Shown here piece after piece: positions 42,232 through 54,291 of a stretch of 64,000 bases of DNA (the stretch's first letter is position 1; each line of letters starts with the position of its first letter). This stretch comes from Multifurca ochricompacta (lineage: Eukaryota > Basidiomycota > Agaricomycetes > Russulales > Russulaceae), in the NCBI GenBank assembly GCA_022496185.1, contig WTXG01000161.1:19822-83821 (forward strand). Reading direction: 5' to 3'. A model generated the notes under the pieces. It ran no database searches. It was not told the DNA's origin and saw nothing but the letters and a program-made list of their open reading frames with translations. The position numbers and the translations under genes were made by a program.

Positions 42232-43139
42232 TGTAACGGGTGAAGCTCCGTGTACACTTAGAAACAAAAAGGGCAAAGGTGTGGTGACCTAAGTCATTGG
42301 GCATACCGCGGAGGCAAACGTCACGCGTTAAGCAATGACCAGGAACTGTGTCACCCACTGTGGTTTATGCAACCACGATGACGGCGTTCTGAAACTGGAA
42401 GAAGCTGCAGCCCCAAGAGGACAAGATCCAAAGGATCAAGTCACACAGGGAGGCAGTATGCCATTAGCACTATGTATCAAACTTGTGTAGACAGTTACTC
42501 ACCTGCAGCCCCAAGAGGACAAGATGGGGGGCTACAGGCTGTTACAGAGGGTCTTATATACATTTCTCAGTGTAATGAGGTAAGCAGTAGGTGTAAGCAA
42601 GAATCAGCAAGTATCAGTCAGCTGTATTGCTGACTGAGCCTTATCTTTGTGATTCGTAAGCTGCTTTACTCTGCTGACTGATCATGCTCCACAATGTGAT
42701 GTCATAATGATGTCATTGTGGAGTAGATAACTGATATGTAGTCTAGCCCTTAGGTCTGGAACATGTCTATCTACTGATACATGTGGTTCTGTGCTAAAAT
42801 TGGCCATGGCCCAACCTGGGCCCTTATCTAGAGCTCCACTTACCTAGAACCTTCTAGGCTGGACTCCTCTTATCTTGATAACAGCTCCACTAGGTCTAGA
42901 ACTGTCTAGACTGTGGGGCCTTGCCTATTGTGGTAAACACAATAGAGAATCGACTTGTTATTCTTGAGTGGCTCTTGTGCTGACTAAGCAGCATGTGACT
43001 ATTACATGTGACTCGGTCACATGATCCATGTCACGACTACATTCCCATGATCACGTGTTGAGACTGCTGGGTAATCTTCCCACAGTCATGTGATCCAAAA
43101 GGGAGAAAAATAAAGGAAAAATAAAGTAGAGCTGTGACA
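42232..43139. repeat. Solo LTR of family X in Copia-B pol
   Basis: 908 bp, TGTAACGGGTG..GCTGTGACA, with a perfect target duplication gtttc (42227-42231, 43140-43144). Removing it rejoins the codons for QEKYIEETLAHFKK. Confidence 0.92.
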
Positions 43140-43179
43140 GTTTCTTCAATGTACTTCTCTTGGGAGATTGATATCCAGC

Positions 43180-43681
43180 TGTTGAACACAGAAGATGTTT
43201 GGTGATGCTTCAGGCATCAGGTGATTAGATTAGCTACTTTGTAGATTAGATTAGATACCAGAGTCTCGGACTTTTTACATTATCATTATTACTTTCTTTC
43301 TCACATTCCACAGTAGCTGACTGATGTACCATGTAACATGTGATTTCTGTAATGGCCAATGGCCTTTGTCCCTCATGTTTATTGTTTGGACTTTATCTGG
43401 CACTTGTGGACTTATTCCCAGTGTGCACAGACCATCCCTTGGGGTATATAAGGGTGTCTGTTTCGTCTCTTACACTTCAGAGTTTTCTTCACCTCTGAAG
43501 TGTAAGTCCCAGTCTCTCTACTTACTACTCTACCTCTAACTAACCATCTCTTGTAGATAACTTGTTTCTAGGTGTGTAGTATAGTAATACAGAGTTTTCT
43601 TCACCTCTGAAGTATAACTTGTTTCTAGCCTAAACCACTAACCTTCACAGTCAGTATGCTGCACACTGTGCCTGTTCAACA
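43180..43681 (+). repeat. Solo LTR of Copia-A family in Copia-B pol, plus orientation
   Basis: 502 bp, TGTTGAACACAGAAG..CCTGTTCAACA, the reverse complement of the Copia-A LTR type. Flanks are ccagc and tcagc (4 of 5 match). It splits the codons for GMHITHNHEAG and SISQEKY. Confidence 0.88.
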
Positions 43682-43885
43682 TCAGCCAGCTTCATGATTG
43701 TGTGTGATGTGCATGCCAAGTAGCCAGTTGATTTCTCCAAGGTCTGTAATCTCGTTAGTGATGTGCATGGCTTGGCTCAAAGCTGTAAGCTGGCTGTTTC
43801 TGAGCTGGAAAAAGCTGGGCCGACATAGGCTGTGAAAATGGCTTCCAGCAGCCCATGGCTTTTGATGGCTGAGTCATGCTTTCTA

Positions 43886-44922
43886 TGAACCAGAATGCCA
43901 GTACAGAGATAGTCCAACATAATTGTGATTGCATTTAGATTTTAGATAAAACAATTGATGAGATAAAAATGTGTCTTACATTAATCAAGATACTGAGTAT
44001 ATACATCTCAGATCAATCATGTGATTAAATCACATTGCGAGATAATGTGTTTGTTTACTTTAATTTAGTAGCTGATATAGTACATCTAAATAGGAATTCT
44101 GAAGGAAATGGGCATGGTGCAGACTTATATTTTAGATACTTTGTTAACTTAGAGACTTAGGTGCTTGTGATAATGTGTGACAGAATTCTCCCTGCGATGT
44201 TACTAATGACTTGACATTGTGTTTCACTGGTGTTTTGCTTACTGAGGGCCTAACCCCTCCTAATTCTCCTTAGTTCTAGCTCATTCTACTGCACAACCAT
44301 TTAGATATTATATCATAGAACTAGAACCTTCTATTTACTATGACATAGCTAGAACTACATGTATTTAAAGACCTACTAGAGTAGAGAGACAGACTAAGTC
44401 TGTTCTCTTGTATTCAATCAGAGGTGCTTCGGAATCCTTGAATCCTCTCAGTTAGAGCCCCACTTGAACTCTCCAAGATGTGACTTGGAGAGCCTTCATC
44501 ATCTTGAACTTGTTGCAGGACTTAGAGTCTCTGCCGTCGACTTCGAATCTCACGCGCGTGCCCTCTGACTTCGTCATGGGCTTGACTAGATCTTGACTCT
44601 ATTGTAACTTTGAACCTTGCCTTGACTTGGAAGACTTGCTCCCATCCGACCCCGACACAGTTCCACACCTAACTGTGACATAATGTGATAGCAACTGCTT
44701 TATCTATAGCAGATTTAGTGGCTTTATACAGCTACTAAATCAAAGTAAATGAACACACGCATTATCTTGCTTGTTAATGAAAGTGATTTAATCACATGAT
44801 CAATCTGAGATGTATATACTCAGTATCTTGATTAATGTAAGATGCGTTTTTATCTCATCAATTGTTTTATCTAAATGCAATCACAATTATCTCAGACTAT
44901 CTCTGTACCAGTATTCTGGTTC
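43886..44922. repeat. Long inverted repeat (fold-back arms)
   Basis: Arms at 43886-44074 and 44729-44922 are reverse complements over almost 190 bp, with a few mismatches and short indels. Landmark: tgatgagataaaaa in the left arm pairs with tttttatctcatca in the right. Solo LTR Y sits in the spacer. Confidence 0.88.
44176..44680. repeat. Solo LTR of family Y in hAT-like element
   Basis: 505 bp, TGTGACAGAATTC..TAACTGTGACA, with a perfect target duplication taatg (44171-44175, 44681-44685). It lacks the 22-bp array found in the copy at 18329-19102. Confidence 0.88.
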
Positions 44923-45676
44923 AACAAATTCAATGCTGTCCTGGATGTGCATTTTTTATGCAGCAAAGGACATTATAGATACACGCAGCCATTGTTTGAG
45001 TAATATTAATTGATAATCTGATTGTAGAGTAGTCTAAAGTAGTCTAGTATGTATTTTAGATAATGCCAGACCAGCAGAAGCAATCGTGCATTAGTAAATA
45101 AGATGTGTCAGGGTACTTATGAAAGTAAGCCACTGATAACTAATTGGATTTACATTGCATGCTCGATCGGCTTTGGTATTTCGTAGAATAGTACTAGAAC
45201 CTATTTAAAGATGCCCTGTAGCACACTACAGACCCCATCTTGTCCTCTTGGGGCTGTAGGCTCTTAGCAATTGTTCAATATAGGTCTATTCTTGCTGGAT
45301 TTTCACTCTTAGTTTCACCATGATCTCAACATCTTATCTTATCTACATAGCAAGCACAGGATAGAAGCACCTGTTACAAACACTGTTATTGATACAAGCT
45401 AAACTAAGACAATTTATGTTACAGGAGTTAAATAGGAGACATAATATGGCAGAAGGCCAAAGCAGTGGCCAGGGGTTGATATAATGTAAACTACAAGTCC
45501 TTCAAAAAATGCAGCTAAAACTGGATTTGATGCTGTAAAGCTGTGGCTTGGGCCTAAGCTGGCCAGAAGCCATCGCTATGGCCCAGGCTTGAGTTTTGAA
45601 AAGCCTGAGCTGCCAAAAGCCAAGCCTAAGCTGCGGCTTCAGGCCAAGCTGAGGCCATCACAACACTAAATCTCGT

Positions 45677-46472
45677 ACATCCTTTTTAATGCTTCTTTGT
45701 CTTTGATTAAGCTTTCCTTATTGTTGCTGACCAGTGTGATGTCATCAACATACAGGATTATGATGGAGAGTGTGTTGCCACCTTTTTGGACAAATACGGC
45801 ATGATTGGCTTCAGTGTGTTGATAACCAATCTGCTGGAGGTGAGCCTTTATGTTTTCATAGAATACATGCCCTCCTTGCTTAGTGCCATAAACAGCTTTG
45901 ACTAGCTGCAGTACCATGCCATCAGGGATGTCAAAACCCGGGGGGGGGGTTCCATGAAGATCTCCTCTTTGAGTTCACCATTTAGGTAGGCAGCCTTCAC
46001 GTCCATCTGGTGAACTTCAAAGTTGTGTTCGGCAGCAAGTGCAAGGATGGTGTGTAGGGATGTAAATTTTGCAACAGGTGCGAAGGTTTCATCATAGTCA
46101 ATGCCCTCTACTTGGGTGAAACCCTGGGCCACAATGCATGCTTTGTACTTGACAACTTCTCCATCTGGGCCTCACTTGATGCGGAAAACCCACTTGCTCC
46201 CAACAACTTTCTGATTTGCAGGCCTGGGAACAATGTCATATACTCCCATGTGCTCAAAGGTGCGTTGTTCTTCATTGCATGCAGCTTCCCACTCAGCAGT
46301 GTCAGGACGCTTCATAGCTTCTGTGTAGGAGCATGGGTCATTGTCTACTTGAGCAGTGTTGGCACGTGCAGTGTGTTTTCCTTGTCTGTCATAGGAGCTT
46401 ACTGAGAAATTGGGGTCATCATTGCGTACAGGTGCTCGAGTTGTGCGCTTGGAACATCGCAACATTGGAGTG
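45677..46472 (-). pseudogene. Copia-B pol, start of reverse transcriptase
   Basis: Motifs run from SYTEAMKRPDTAEWEAAC through VGSKWVFRIK, IDYDETFAPVAKFTSL, HQMDVKAAYLNGEL to IILYVDDITLVSNN. A run of ten Gs (about 45942-45951) breaks the frame between EEIFMEPP and the next block. It is truncated on the right at 46472 by the Copia-A LTR, in RSKRTTR-like sequence. Confidence 0.86.
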
Positions 46473-46973
46473 TGTTGAACAGGCATGAGGTGCAGCATAC
46501 TGACTGTGAAAGTTAGCAGGTTAAGCTAAAAGACAAGTTAGACTTCAGAGGTGAAGAAAACTCTATTACTATACTACTGACCTAAAAGACAAGTTAGCTA
46601 CAGAGAGCAGTTAGTCAAAGGTATAGGTAGGAAGTAATGTAGAATGGACTTACACTTCAGAGGTGAAGAAAACTCTGAAGTGTAGAGGACAAAACAGACA
46701 CCCTTATATACCCCAAAGGATGGTCTGTGCACTGGGAATAAGTCCACAAGTGCCGGACAAAGTCCAAACAATAAACATGAGGGAGAAAAGCCATTGGCTA
46801 CTACAGAAATCACATGTTACATGGTGCATCAGTCAGCTACTGCGGAATGTGAGAAAGAAAGTAATAATGATAATGTAAAAAGTCTGATACTCCGGTATCT
46901 AATCTAATCTACAAAGTAGCTAATCTAATCACCTGATGCCTGAAGCATCACCGAACATCTTCTGTGTTCAACA
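46473..46973 (-). repeat. Copia-A 3-prime LTR
   Basis: 501 bp. TATA box and downstream hairpin as in the other Copia LTRs (minus strand TATATAAGGG near 46710). Confidence 0.93.
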
Positions 46974-47236
46974 TCCCTCCATGCTGAAGGTATCTGGTCA
47001 TGGATGTGAAATGAGGTGAATGAGCACACTGCCATCACCACAATTGAATGAGCATATCACCAGCCAGAGATCCAACTTCTCTAACTCTCAAGTGCAGGTT
47101 GTAAGTTTTGCATATGAGTTGTAGATTTGCTTATGCAAACTCACACCTCTTGTGTCACTCTCGAGGTCGAGAACGTGCTCATATGGCATGGTGGGAAAGT
47201 GAAACTGGTATACAAAGTCTCCAAATTCCAGCTCTC
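46974..47236 (-). other. Copia-A 3-prime untranslated region
   Basis: Lies between the pol stop (TAA, 47237-47239) and the LTR. The purine tract (gcatggaggga on the coding strand) abuts the LTR. Confidence 0.7.
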
Positions 47237-50200
47237 TTATTCCAGCACTAACCCAAGTCCATTTACCATGGTTTCAAACGATGCTCTTGGTAGAGACTTA
47301 GTGAAGCCATCTGCCAGCATCTCACCAGTGGGGGTTCACACTAAGTCAATTATGTGTGATTCTATGTATCCCCTAATGGCATGGTACTTGATAGGTATGT
47401 GCTTTGACCGCCTTCCTGTGACAGGGTTTAATGCCAAATCTATGGCACCCTTATTATCACAGTGGAGTAGTATAGGGGAGGATACCTCATACCCTAATTC
47501 CTCCATAAAAGTCCTATACCACACTGCCTGATTGGAAGCCTCAGAGAGGCTCATATACTCGGCTTCAGTGGTGGACTGTGCTACTGTTTTCTGCTTTCTG
47601 GAACACCAGGATATGGCGCCATTTGCTAAGAAAAACACGTAGCCTGAGGTGGAGTGGCAGTCCTCTTGATCTCCCCATGAGGAATCTGCATAGCCATGAA
47701 GGCCACTCTCCCCATTCCCTCCAGAATACCGCAACTTGCAGTTTTTTGTACTATTAAGATACTTTAAAACATATTTTGCAAGTTGCATGTGATTTTGAGA
47801 GGGGTTAGAAGCATATTGGCTAAGGCGTGCCACAGCAAAACTGATGTCGGGTCTGCTTCCAATCTGCACCCATAGCAGAGACCCCATCAACTGTTGGTAC
47901 TTCTTTATCTCAGAAGTAGATGCTTGGCCATCAAACTTGACCAGATGTACATCAGCACCAGAGGGAAGAGGAGTATATACTCGGTTGGAATCCCTCATCC
48001 CAAACTTCTCAATAATAGATAAAACGTAGGCTGCTTGGTCAATCTCCAGTGTCTTATTAGGACAATCTCTGGTGATATTAACTCCAAGATATGACTGGAT
48101 TTCTCCCAAGTCAGTCATCTCATATCGATTAGATAGAGAGGACTTCAGCCACGTTATCTTATCATTGGAAGATCCAAGTATAGTAATGTCATCTACATAG
48201 AGAATGACATAAAGTGAATCATCCCCCTCCTTTTGATGAAACACATATACTCCTGCATCAGAGTATGTCTGAGTGAAGCCCAGTTCATCAAGAACTGCAT
48301 GGAATTGAAGATTCCATGCTCAGGAGGCTTGTTTGAGGCCATATAATGCTTTTTGTAGCCTGCAAACTTTGGACTCTTGACCAGCAACGACGAAACCAAC
48401 TGGTTGCTCCATATAAATTTCTTCATCCAGATCGCCATGAAGGAATGCTGATTTGACATCCATCTGGTGGATTTCCCAATCCTCTAGCATAGCTAGCGCT
48501 AGTAATAATCTAAGTGATTCAAATCTGGCAACTGGAGAGAATGTTTCGTCGAAGTCCACCCCTTCTATTTGGGTGAAACCTTTTGCCACAAGCCTAGCAC
48601 AAAACCATCCATCTGGTTTCAGCTTAAAAACCCATTTTGATTTGACAGCCTTTCTTCCTTTTGGAAGATCCTCAAGGCACCACACATCAAGTTTATCTAA
48701 GGCATCAATTTCATATTTACATGCCTCAAGCCATTCACTGGCATTGTCAGACTGCATTGCCTCCTGAAAAGTCAGGGGATCTCTGTAAGAGACACCTGTG
48801 GCATTTAGCAATTCCATATGCCCAAGTCTGGAAGAACCCTGCATGAACTCAGCATTATCCTCATTGTAAAATTGAGGATTCATTCGATGTGAACATTTGG
48901 GACAGGCAGTATCAAGATCTAGATCTTCCTGCACAGCCTTGTCATGTTGCTGAGAGTGTGGACTTTCCCTAGTAAATACTGGTTGGGGAAGTCTGCCAAC
49001 ATTCTTTTTCTTAGATTGTCTTTTGGCATGGGTTCTCTCAGGGAGTTCTGATGGTTCCATGATTTGGGATGGGGGTGTCTGATAGATTGTGACATCGTGT
49101 GTGTCTTCTCTTTCGGGTGTGGTAGGCTCAGGATTTATTTGAGGAGGTTCCACTACCTCCTGTTCCTCAACCTCGGCTTCCTTGTCTTCAGGAGCCTGAG
49201 GAACTGTGGCTATTGCTGGTTGAGGCTGGACAGGCCTCTCAACTTCTAATACAAAAGGCATAACTTTTTCCTTTTGTTTTCCCTTGCTGTCCTTGGCAAG
49301 GTTGGATGGGAAGGATCCTTCATCAAATGTCACATCCCTTGACAGTATGAAGGATCGAGTATGCATATCCCATAGCAAATATCCTTTTGAATGGGGTGCA
49401 TACCTGACAAAGACTGTTTCTCTGGCTTTGTGATCCAGTTTACGTCTTTTATCCTCTGGGACAGTGTAATAGGCTAAGCAGCCAAATATTTTAAAGTACA
49501 AGACATCTGGAATGTCCCCATCCAGAAGCTCAAGCAGTGTCCTCCACTTATTAGAGCAGATAGGCATTCTGTTGTATATGTGACAGGCTGTTTGCACTGC
49601 ACATTCCCAGAAACCAAGGGAAAGACCAGCATGATGCAGCATACTGGTAGCCTTTTCCATAATGGTTCTGTTGAACCTTTCAGCCCTTCCGTTCTGTTGT
49701 GGGGAATATGGCATTGTCAATTTATGCTCTATGCCAGCCTGCTCAAGTATTGACTTCAGCTCCCTATTGGCGAATTTGCCACCTTGGTCTGTATGTAAGG
49801 TCTTTATTTTCTTGTCTGTTTTATTTTCCAAGAATGCCTTAATGTTACAGAAGACCGATGTAAAATCACTTTTTGCTTTCATAGCAACAACTAGAGCTGT
49901 CCTGCTAAAGTTGTCTATGAAAGTGGCGAAGTATAGGTTCCCTTGAATTGAAGTACATTGCAAAGGACCAACTAAGTCACTATGAATGACCTCCAAGGGT
50001 GCTGAAGCTCTCTTTTGAGAGGGAGGGAATGGACGATGGTGTGATTTTCCCATTTCACAGCCATAACACAGCTTGTCTTCCACTTGGCTATCATCAATTC
50101 TAAGGCCTTTTACAGCCTTAGGAGCATGTCTTTTGAGGGCCTCTTTTGACATATGACCCATGTGCAAATGCCAGGTTCAAGGCTACTTGATGCAGATTTG

Positions 50201-50940
50201 TGGGAAGCAGTATTTAGATTTGCATAGTTTTCCCAAGGACCCAATATAGTCCCATAGCCTTGACACCTTCTGCTATAATTGCATTATTATACTTTATTCT
50301 GACCTCAGATGGAGTAAATTCCACTGAGCGCCTTTGTCGTGATGCAGCTTGTCGACAGTATTCTTTCACTGCCAGGCATATTGTAGACATTATTTAACTC
50401 TAACTCATAATTGTTTGAGTTTTGAGAATGACTTTGCCTGTTCCTTCGACTTGGACTACGGAGCCATCACCAATTGTCACCTGATGTCCTGTGTGTGGGA
50501 GATACTCAGAGAAGTCTTCTAAGTATGGTGTAAAGTGAGTGGTGGCTCCACTGTCCATCATCCAAGGGTTGCTGCCATCATCGACTTCTTGCATATGCTC
50601 AGTCAAGAATAAAGTGAAATGCAAGGTGTCTCATGCACCTCCTGTATTCTGCCACTACCATTAACTACAGTAGCTACTTGTGTGGAGTTTGTTTGTACAC
50701 TGGGGCCTTGCCCCTTCCTCTTGTTGCCCTTTTTGCCTGCATCAGCATTGGCTCTGTCCTGTTTCCTTTGCCAACATTCATTAGCCTTATGGCCCGGCTT
50801 CTGGCAATAGAAGCAGGTGACATCATTGGACGAAGATGCACCTGCAGGTTGTGGTGTGAAATTTTGTTTTTTGTTTTTATTTTTGTTGACATGGGCTGCC
50901 TTGTTAAGGGCAGCCCCAACACCACTCCCTGTGGGGCCAG
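47237..50940 (-). pseudogene. Copia-A pol: CCHC, protease, integrase, reverse transcriptase, RNase H
   Basis: Knuckle CFYCQKPGHKANEC near 50800; protease PWMMDSGATTHFTP near 50560; integrase GHMSKEALKRHAP..CYGC, HSDLVGPL, HTDQGGKF and SPQQNGRAERFNR (50160-49650); reverse transcriptase with ILYVDDITILG near 48190; RNase H with GYADSSWGDQ, STTEAEYMSL and LHCDNKGAIDLA. Stops at 48320-48322 (QAS*AWN) and 47336-47338 (DLV*TPTGE), where Copia-D keeps Arg. The frame is also disturbed between protease and integrase (50170-50400). Confidence 0.88.
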
Positions 50941-51588
50941 CTAGTCAGCTTTCCTCTTTAGGAACCTTTGTACAAGGTCCTGAGGGGAAAGGCGGTCAGG
51001 AGGACCTGACACCAGGATAGAGCCAGCAATGGCATTGTAGGATGGAGGTAGGGACTGGAGCAATATAAAGCTCATCTGGAGATCAGAGATCTCCATCCCA
51101 TTCTCTTTAAGAGTACTCCTCGCATCCAACACATGCTGCAACTGGGGCCTAAATTGTTTGCCTTCCTCCAAATGGAAGGACAAAACTGAGCACCACAGAT
51201 TGTAGGTGGCCATGCTACCTACTGAGCTGTAGAGCGATTCCAATTGCTCATACTTGGCATTGACAGAAGGGTAAGTTCTGTCAGAGGCAATTTGGGAATA
51301 TGTTTCTGGCGATGTTACCATCACCAGAACTCCCATGAGGACTTCCTCCACTCTGTTCCACTCTAGGTACATAGGCTCTGACCATTGTGCGAAGCATTTG
51401 GCATACTCATCATCCTTTTCACCATCTTCAGGCTTGGGCGGATTAAGGAATTCAGGGGCATCATGTGTAATGTGCCTCTTCATCCCATTTATCCTCAGCA
51501 AGGTGGTGAAGGACACTGACCATTGCTGCCAATTTGAGCTGTCAAGCTTATCAAATTTGAAGGTGGGTGGGAAGATGATGGAAGACAT
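50941..51588 (-). CDS. Copia-A gag
   Basis: The ATG at 51588 begins MSSIIFPPTFKFDKLDSSNW, about 75 percent like Copia-D gag by eye. A single base is missing near its end relative to Copia-D (CTAAAGAGG against CTAAATGAGG), so it stops at TAG 50941-50943 in a shifted frame. In the original frame the junction reads AGC TGA CTA. Confidence 0.83.
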   Translation of the reverse strand: MSSIIFPPTFKFDKLDSSNWQQWSVSFTTLLRINGMKRHITHDAPEFLNPPKPEDGEKDDEYAKCFAQWSEPMYLEWNRVEEVLMGVLVMVTSPETYSQIASDRTYPSVNAKYEQLESLYSSVGSMATYNLWCSVLSFHLEEGKQFRPQLQHVLDARSTLKENGMEISDLQMSFILLQSLPPSYNAIAGSILVSGPPDRLSPQDLVQRFLKRKAD

Positions 51589-52510
51589 TTGAGATGATTT
51601 GAAAAGGGTTTGATCCTGGTTCCAAGGAGCAGTTAGAACCAGTTGTCCAGGTCTCATTTAAGAGGGCCCATCCATTCTGTGGCACTATGCTTCAGAACTT
51701 AAAAAAGTCCTGCCTCTGATGTGCGACTTCTAAGTAGTATAGTATGTTGTCTAGTGCCATCTACAACAAGTCCTAAGCCCACATCAGGGGGACATTGTGT
51801 AAATAGATGGGGAGTCATGTCATGGAGGAGCCAACTGCAAGTTCCACTAGAGACAAAGGGTATAGAGCCCTTCCTCTAGTGCTGGTGGTGGAGTCCATGA
51901 TTAAGCCCTAGATGATTGGGGCCATGACTATAGTAGACTATTGGGTTTCCTCTGGTTGGGGTGAACCCCCAATGAAAGCAGCGGGTTCTTCTGCCCAGAG
52001 ACGAGACCCTCTAGCTACTGTGTAAATACTATAGTAGTTCAAGCCTACTTGTATCGAGCCCAAGCGTCATGGGAGTGACTACCCATGCCTTGTTCTAGAC
52101 CCTAAACTCTACCTGCAGGTTGCTAAACCTGGCTTACGGATTGAGCCAAGCATTGACTGAACCTATAGCCCCAAGCCTTCTGGGCAAGTGGCCTACTAAG
52201 ACTATGGATGGGACGAAGACCCAGCTACAACTAAGAATACTATTTACTTAGAGTGCACATGAGGAACTCAAGGTGTTTCACCTGCTTAGGGTCCCTCATC
52301 ACCTCTTGCAAGAATCCCCTGAGGGACTAGCCAGACAGATCAAGGTGGGCACATAAAGCGCACCACCTTGTGGACAGTTAAGGGCAAAGGGAGAAATAAT
52401 TGAAGCTCACAAATTGGACTGATTGGGAGAGGAGTCTTGAAACTTTGTGAGCTTGAAGAAGTTTTGTTGGACTGATCAAAGAAAACAAACAGATCAGTTA
52501 AGCGTGCCCA
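51589..52510 (-). other. Copia-A 5-prime leader
   Basis: About 920 nt, collinear with the Copia-C and Copia-D leaders. The conserved hairpin block lies at about 52043-52102. Confidence 0.65.
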
Positions 52511-52522
52511 GGGCCCATAACC
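52511..52522 (-). promoter_or_regulatory. Copia-A primer-binding site (half-tRNA-iMet type)
   Basis: Coding strand GGTTATGGGCCC, next to the 5-prime LTR. Confidence 0.84.
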
Positions 52523-53023
52523 TGTTGAACAGGCATGAGGCGCAGCATACTGACTGTGAAAGTTAGTGGGTTAAGCTAAAAGACAAGTTAGACTTCAGAG
52601 GTGAAGAAAACTCTATTACTATACTACTGACCTAAAAGACAAGTTAGCTACAGAGAGCGGTTAGTCAAAGGTATAGGTAGGAAGTAATGTAGAATGGACT
52701 TACACTTCAGAGGTGAAGAAAACTCTGAAGTGTAGAGGACAAAACAGACACCCTTATATACCCCAAAGGATGGTCTGTGCACTGGGAATAAGTCCACAAG
52801 TGCCGGACAAAGTCCAAACAATAAACATGAGGGAGAAAAGCCATTGGCTACTACAGAAATCACATGTTACATGGTGCATCAGTCAGCTACTGCGGAATGT
52901 GAGAAAGAAAGTAATAATGATAATGTAAAAAGTCTGATACTCCGGTATCTAATCTAATCTACAAAGTAGCTAATCTAATCACCTGATGCCTGAAGCATCA
53001 CCGAACATCTTCTGTGTTCAACA
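52523..53023 (-). repeat. Copia-A 5-prime LTR
   Basis: 501 bp, nearly identical to 46473-46973. Confidence 0.93.
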
Positions 53024-53631
53024 CAGGCATTCATCATGATGTGTGATTCAAGTCACATAGCAAAGTCATGTTCAAAAGTACACCATGTTAAAGGCATACA
53101 GAGTTTGAGGATAGAGTCAATACCAAGGAGCTAATCCCCTAGTATTGGTGAGTGGAAGAGTGCCAGAAGCACTGAGACAGATCTAAGTCAGTTCTTAGAG
53201 ATCACCCAGAAGGCAATGCACCAAGTCAATTAAGAAGTTGAGTCTAGGGAATACAGAGTACCTAGACAGGTCTTATATATGTAACAGACAGTGGGGTCTC
53301 AATTGGAGTCTGGTACATATTATATCAACAAGTCATCAGTTATAGTAAGTGTAACTAAAAGGGGAAACTGGGCCAAGGTGGGTCAGATGAGAATATACCA
53401 AGACATATTCGGTATAGTCGCGATTCTGGTGGGAAAATATGTAAGAGTCCTTGTGTAAAATATGAGTCATAGATAAGAAGGAAGTTGGTTGAAGATAAGA
53501 AACAAATAGGTGCAAAGAAGGTCATAACCGCAGTCAACAGCCATCAAATGCAACCAAACAACAAGTCACATGAATGGAGAGTGGGAAAAGACAACATAAA
53601 ATGAAAAGATGATGCAGCGGGGTTTGTAACA
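53024..53631 (-). repeat. Degenerate gypsy-type LTR
   Basis: Ends GGTTTGTAACA at 53631 and keeps the layout of the gypsy LTRs (gtgccagaagcactgagaca, a stretch like caattaagaagttgagtct, then a TATA-like tatatatgtaa). Sequence identity is low. The left end is not visible; it appears truncated at or near the Copia-A LTR. Confidence 0.55.
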
Positions 53632-53779
53632 TTCTACATTCCATGTAATGTATAATACAGCTTGCATATTTTATTCTATGTACTAAAAAATGGTTTCCTG
53701 CTGTTGAATGCCCAAAACTGAAATACACAACTCCAATGTGATAAAATTCCACTTTGTTCTTGAATTCATGGAACAGACA
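53632..53779. other. Short unassigned stretch
   Basis: Lies between two LTRs; no gene or repeat recognised. Confidence 0.4.
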
Positions 53780-54291
53780 TGTCGAACAATCATGCTGCTG
53801 GTTATACTGACTGTGGTTAGTAGCAGTGAGGCTAAAAAACAAGTAGTACTTCAGAGATAAGAAGAACTCTATACAACTATACTACTGACCTAAAAAACAA
53901 GTAGTCTACAGGAGATGGTTAGTCAAAGGTAAAAAGAAAGTATAGTAGAATGAACTTACACTTCAGAGATAAGAAGAACTCTGAAGTGAAAGAGACGAAA
54001 CAGACACCCTTATATACCCATGAGGGCCAGGGGAAATGGTCTGTGCGCACTGGGAATAAGTCCACAAGTGCCGGACAATAAACAAAGAGGGATAAAGGCC
54101 ATTGGCCAAAGAGATATCACATGCTTACTGCGCATTACTAAGGACATCACTAATCAGCTGAGTAAGAAGGAGAAAGAAATGTAATAAAGATATAGTAAAA
54201 GTCCGAAACTCCGGAATCTAATCTAATCTTATCTACAGCTAAAGCGATCCTCTGATGCCTGAAGCATCTCCAGACACATCCCGTGTCAACA
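53780..54291 (-). repeat. Solo LTR of Copia-C family
   Basis: 512 bp, TGTCGAACAATC..CGTGTCAACA, with a perfect target duplication agaca (53775-53779, 54292-54296). Confidence 0.93.

Larger units (their letters stand above)
43756..45668. mobile_element. Second non-autonomous hAT-like element, with a fold-back core
   Basis: 8-bp target duplication aatctcgt (43748-43755, 45669-45676). Ends TAGTGATGTGCATGG and, on the other strand, TAGTGTTGTGATGG. Removing it joins MYEI to TDLGEINWLLG in Copia-B reverse transcriptase. It holds a solo LTR Y (44176-44680); without that it is about 1.4 kb, close to the other hAT-like element. Its right half (about 44960-45250) resembles 36785-37090 of the first element, so both belong to one family. 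No transposase is encoded. Confidence 0.82.
41379..46472 (-). mobile_element. Copia-B: older Copia element, pol in pieces
   Basis: A third type of Copia pol, clearly different from A, C and D, is readable only after removing insertions at 42232-43144 (solo LTR X), 43180-43686 (solo Copia-A LTR) and 43756-45676 (hAT-like). The 3-prime side continues left of the Copia-C insertion at 15983. The 5-prime part (gag to integrase) is missing: the sequence ends at the Copia-A LTR at 46473 and does not resume beyond 53023. Confidence 0.82.
46473..53023 (-). mobile_element. Copia-A: full-length Ty1/Copia retrotransposon
   Basis: 6551 bp, with LTRs of 501 bp each (TGTTGAACA..TGTTCAACA) that differ at only about four positions by eye, so the insertion is young. 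Internal order on the minus strand: PBS, leader, gag, protease, integrase, reverse transcriptase, RNase H. The outer flanks do not match (gagtg on the left, caggc on the right) and belong to different older sequences. Coding lesions include stops at 48320-48322 and 47336-47338, a one-base loss at the end of gag, and breaks around 50170-50400. Confidence 0.92.
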
